Source: Acanthaster planci
Taxonomy: Eukaryota; Echinodermata; Asteroidea; Valvatida; Acanthasteridae
DNA length: 64,000 nucleotides
Direction of reading: 5' to 3'
NCBI RefSeq assembly: GCF_001949145.1
Contig: NW_019091461.1
Location: 1 to 64,000 of the forward strand
The translations under genes and the position numbers were made by a program. The notes beneath the pieces were generated by a model that was not told the DNA's origin, searched no databases, and saw only the letters and a list, made by a program, of their open reading frames with translations. Positions 60,801 to 64,000 of this stretch are shown here, in pieces (position 1 is the stretch's first letter; each line of letters begins with the position of its first letter).

Positions 60801-63800
60801 ACAACAGTCCTCCCATTACTCTGAAGGGACAGACAGAAATGACGGTTGAAATCAGCAGGGGTTTGCACAGAAAACACTTGCAGTCTGTAAATTATCTTGA
60901 GAATTCTCTAATTAGGCTCTATTTTTCAAACATATCTGCAACGGGGCCTCACTTAGTGAGTTTCTTTTCAACAGCATCACTAGTATGTGCCTATTGCAGA
61001 AAGTCTTAGCTAGAGTGACCTACATGTATATACATCAATGGTAGTCATGGATTAAGTCACTTGCTTCCATATACATGTATGCGTGTGCTCCTGCCAACCA
61101 CAACCAAGATTTTTGGACCAACATGTGACGGAGAGGGGACCGTAACATGAAAGTTCCAGTTGACCAAAGACAATCGCTGTTTCTAAAAGTTTCAACGTGT
61201 GCACAAAACTTGGCTTTTGGGAACATCTTGCAAACTTGGGACCCCTGATTCTCACCTTATTGTGGATTCAAACACCTGTACAGTGGTGTTCTGGTTGAAG
61301 GTCACGTTATCGATGACCAGGTTTACTGCTCTCTTGAACTCACTGCTGTTACCAATGATCTGTTGAGCAGGAAGATCGACACCAAACGGTGGTAGTCTTT
61401 GCTTATCAGTGGCACCTTGACACAATCTATTAACGGCATTCAAGGTGAGTTGAGTCTACTTGCTCAGCAGGTGCTTCCACAAAATTCTATCCGATTCAAG
61501 CTGCCATCAATCACTGCCTGTTTTTTTCTGTTGTTTGTTCTGTTCAGTATTGTTGACCACTTGCCGAGGGTGTTACTTTTGACGGAAAATTTCACCTTTC
61601 AAAAAAGGCAAGCAGTCAACTTTTGACATGCAGGAGACGTCCGCAAACACTGGTTTGCAAGAATCATCTCAAATCAATGGTATTTCTTTCCGCAACCACA
61701 TATTTGTCAACCCTCCGGGCCGGGACCCACAGTGCCACAATAGCTACAGCAACAAGGCTGATCATCTCATTTCAGGTTCCACACACAGTCTGCCTCCGCG
61801 GACTACTCAGACTTTGCATGTGTGTAAAACAAACCAGAGATTAGTGTGTCCAGGCATTAGCCAGACGTGAATCAAGGCATGCTTGACAGTTTAACCCACC
61901 CACAGAGTCTGCGTTCTGTATACAGATAGGCAGATTGTCTTTATACATCCTCCACCATGAATTGTTTAAGTACTATTGCCCCTTGGGCTAGAGTATTCAA
62001 TTGTAGTTGGCTGGGGTTTTTTTTACTAACTGTGTAATATTTAACAAAATTGACCAAAGCAATAAAAAAACACTCCTACTAAAGTCAACATTTGTATATG
62101 CTGCTACGATCAAATCTTCACATCCCTAACTGTAACCTTCCCTCATTTATGATAATCAAATATTCCATTTATTTTCCCCTGCTACACAGCCTAGTCATCA
62201 ACAGTCAGATAAATAATCTGTTTGGCTCTACGAGCGGTCACATTCCGTCAACAGACAAAAACAGGCAACTGGTAGACACAGATGGCTTAATATCTGGCTT
62301 CATATCGACCATCGACGGTCAAAGCGCAGTATCAAGTGACATAAGCAGTCACAGCCACTCAATTCTGCTTGATGCAGACAGGGAACTCTAATCTGTCGAA
62401 AACAAGTCACCAGACTTGTTTGGACTGAGAGGACAGCTTTGTTCAGGATGGATCTCTGCCCAGGAAGGTTAGCGCTCTGAGCACAACGCATGTCCACGTC
62501 AAAATGGACAGTCAAAATAGAATACTGATATTTACTTACAGCAAGTGTATCTAAAACATCAATCAATGTCAGAGAGTAACCACCAAGCACGTCGTTGATG
62601 TTCAAGTTGGAGCTGTGAACGACAGCAAGACAAAAGTCAAGCAATGGAATACCAATGTTTGTGTAGCAAATTATTTCATTAACCCTAACACTCCCAAATC
62701 CTCCAATTTCAATACGATTTTATATACACCCTAGGGGGTTAGGGTTAAGGCACTGAAACCAAGGACGTCCAACAGCACCTACAGCCTTGAAGCATTCAAG
62801 CTAGAACAAAAGGAAAATACATAAGACATATGCAGTCATTTAAGACGTGGGACAGAAACTAATGGGTATGCGTGACCCATTCCACTATATTAGAATAGTT
62901 CTACAAGACAAACCCTTGAATAAAATTGGATTAAAAGACGGAAAGGGCTTTTCTGTTGTGATACTAAAATGACGGTCTCAGGTTAAGGTCACTGGTCACG
63001 TTATAAACTTCCTAAATGTCCGTTTAACTACTTCAGGGCTTCAAGGAAGAGGGTATTTAAACCAGTTCCGGGGAATTCTGCCATGCAATACCGCACGACA
63101 TCTATAGCATACATGTACATGCCCTGATGCTCGAGGGATTCCAGTGCTTTCAACTAGCCTGTAGAGTGTTTGGAGCCCTCAAGCCACGATGCCGTAAGAA
63201 ACGTTGCTCAAACCTTGAACAGATGACCACCAAGGGCCAGCATTTGTAAAGTCCACCTTTGCAAAGGAAAGGGATTGTGGCCTCCTGTCATGCTAGAAAG
63301 CCAGTATTTTGGGCCATAAATAACATCATGCCTGGGACAATTGCCATGTGGAATTCTACTTTAGCACAACCACCCACACGTAATGTTGAAATTACTTGAA
63401 ACTGAACCCAATTCACGAGGGGAGGGGCATGAAGAGATTCGCCACTTCATTCGTAAAAACAAAAGTTATACATGCCTTTATAACACTGGTCTGGTACCTG
63501 TTCCTACCATACTCACGGATTGCCATGGTCTGGTCCCCTACCTCTGCAGTGTATGGGATCCAGCTCATCCAGTGGAAATGCATGGGTCATATAGTTATCA
63601 TATCCATAATAGAACATTCTCCTAACATCCTCCAAACGCTGCTGTCTGTCAGCCTCGGTGAAAACACTGTATTTTTTGTCGTAATGTCCCGAGCGTGGTG
63701 TGAACCAGTCAAACTGTTTGCCGCTGGATAAGAGGAAGACCGACACATTGAAGAGAATGACGAGGACGGTGAAGAAGGCACTGCAGGTCATCTTGGTTTG

Positions 63801-63830
63801 CTCTGTGGTTTGAATTTGTGCTGGCATCAT
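54876..63830 (-). CDS. EDEM1: EDEM1-like ER degradation-enhancing alpha-mannosidase (GH47)
   Basis: Thirteen exons, 5' to 3': 63830-63517, 62612-62540, 61359-61256, 60820-60649, 60351-60168, 59367-59276, 58901-58819, 58307-58187, 57338-57168, 56849-56776, 56548-56452, 55936-55742, 54962-54876. All phases close, giving 588 residues (human 657). EDEM proteins trim mannose from misfolded glycoproteins in the ER and pass them to ERAD. A short N-terminus precedes a hydrophobic signal anchor (about 14-37), then the GH47 domain from [19 protein letters not shown] onward. GH47 catalytic glutamates appear conserved: E160 (VQVFESTIR), E309 (DSFYEYLIK) and E428 (LRPELVES); the calcium-site threonine is T514 (FTTEGH). 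The C-terminus [12 protein letters not shown] matches the EDEM1 ending (QIDQMVGLI), and there is no EDEM3 PA domain. The start at 63830 has Met codons at 63827 and 63791 as alternatives; all keep the anchor. The main difference from vertebrate EDEM1 is a shorter N-terminus. Confidence 0.95.
55319..55389 (+). mobile_element. TTAA-flanked micro-MITE, copy B
   Basis: It starts TTAACCCTAAC and has the same interior as the 39077 copy (CCTAGGGTGTAT, AAATCGTATTGAAATTG, GGATTTGGGACTGTTAGG). The right TTAA has decayed to TTAG, so this copy is the more mutated. It lies in the last EDEM1 intron. Confidence 0.75.
57455..57690 (+). repeat. tRNA-derived SINE-like element
   Basis: GATGCAGTGATTAC (A-box-like) is followed 30 bases later by CCTGGTTCGAATCCCACTC with a canonical B-box (57502-57512). 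The body then includes GAGTTTTCCGCCACTACC and a pyrimidine-rich tail. It is too divergent from a tRNA cloverleaf to be a tRNA gene. It lies in the EDEM1 intron between the exons at 57168 and 58187. Confidence 0.6.
62679..62748 (-). mobile_element. TTAA-flanked micro-MITE, copy C
   Basis: Reverse orientation of the 39077/55319 family: it starts TTAACCCTAAC, carries CTCCAATTTCAATACGATTT and ACACCCTAGGG, and ends GGTTAGGGTTAA. TTAA is intact on both sides. It lies in EDEM1 intron 1, about 70 bp from exon 2. Confidence 0.8.
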
Positions 63831-64000
63831 GGCAGGAACTGACGAGATTCACCTGGAGTGAACATTGTGCCGCAAGACTAGTTGGTTAATTTAAAGCTCA
63901 GTCTCTGCGGATTTCCTTGGCCAGTCCTTGTGCAGGAAATAAAACAGAACAGAGATAATTCATTAAAATATGAATTGTCATTATCAACAATGTGTCAGGT
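63831..64000 (-). other. EDEM1 5' flank / 5' UTR
   Basis: 170 bp upstream of the EDEM1 start codon up to the window edge. No ER-stress element (CCAAT-N9-CCACG) or TATA box was found in what is visible; the promoter may lie outside. Confidence 0.4.

Overview
This is nuclear DNA from an animal, taken from a draft assembly (41 Ns at 47735-47775). Every gene is split into many short GT-AG exons, introns run from hundreds of bases to several kilobases, and MITEs and tRNA-derived SINE-like repeats are scattered through them. The gene set (EEA1, a ROCO GTPase, a MICOS CHCH protein, LRGUK, EDEM1) together with the repeat style suggests a non-vertebrate animal. A marine deuterostome such as an echinoderm or hemichordate is my best guess, but the sequence does not fix the species.

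Layout: (1) 528-17486, minus strand: the 5' two thirds of an EEA1-like early-endosome tether. 27 exons are visible, including the Rab5-binding C2H2 finger; the C-terminal FYVE part lies beyond the left edge. (2) 17487-20966: no gene recognised. (3) 20967-30052, minus: a 13-exon, 878-residue ROC-COR (ROCO) GTPase with no leucine-rich repeats or kinase domain visible, ending in a CaaX-type prenylation box. A possible 5' exon lies at about 34313. (4) About 34400-38787: no gene recognised. (5) 38788-42156, minus: a short MIC19/MIC25 (CHCHD3/CHCHD6) homologue. (6) 42430-52070, plus: LRGUK (leucine-rich repeats plus guanylate-kinase-like domain), 16 exons, head to head with MIC19 across only 273 bp that contain a CTCF-like motif. 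(7) 52071-54875: the gap between the converging ends of LRGUK and EDEM1, with a perfect 18-bp-stem hairpin. (8) 54876-63830, minus: EDEM1-like GH47 ER mannosidase, 13 exons.

The genes are not an operon and share no single pathway. Their products act in endosome fusion (EEA1), signalling, probably at membranes (ROCO), inner mitochondrial membrane organisation (MIC19), sperm and cilium assembly (LRGUK, from vertebrate work) and ER quality control (EDEM1).

Exon boundaries were derived by hand from reading frame, splice signals and phase, and all junctions close in phase except one in EEA1. The most unusual items are the LRR-less ROCO protein with a CaaX end, a possible 5-nt microexon in EEA1, the 44-bp perfect palindrome at 39003, and several compact MITE families whose target-site duplications can still be read.
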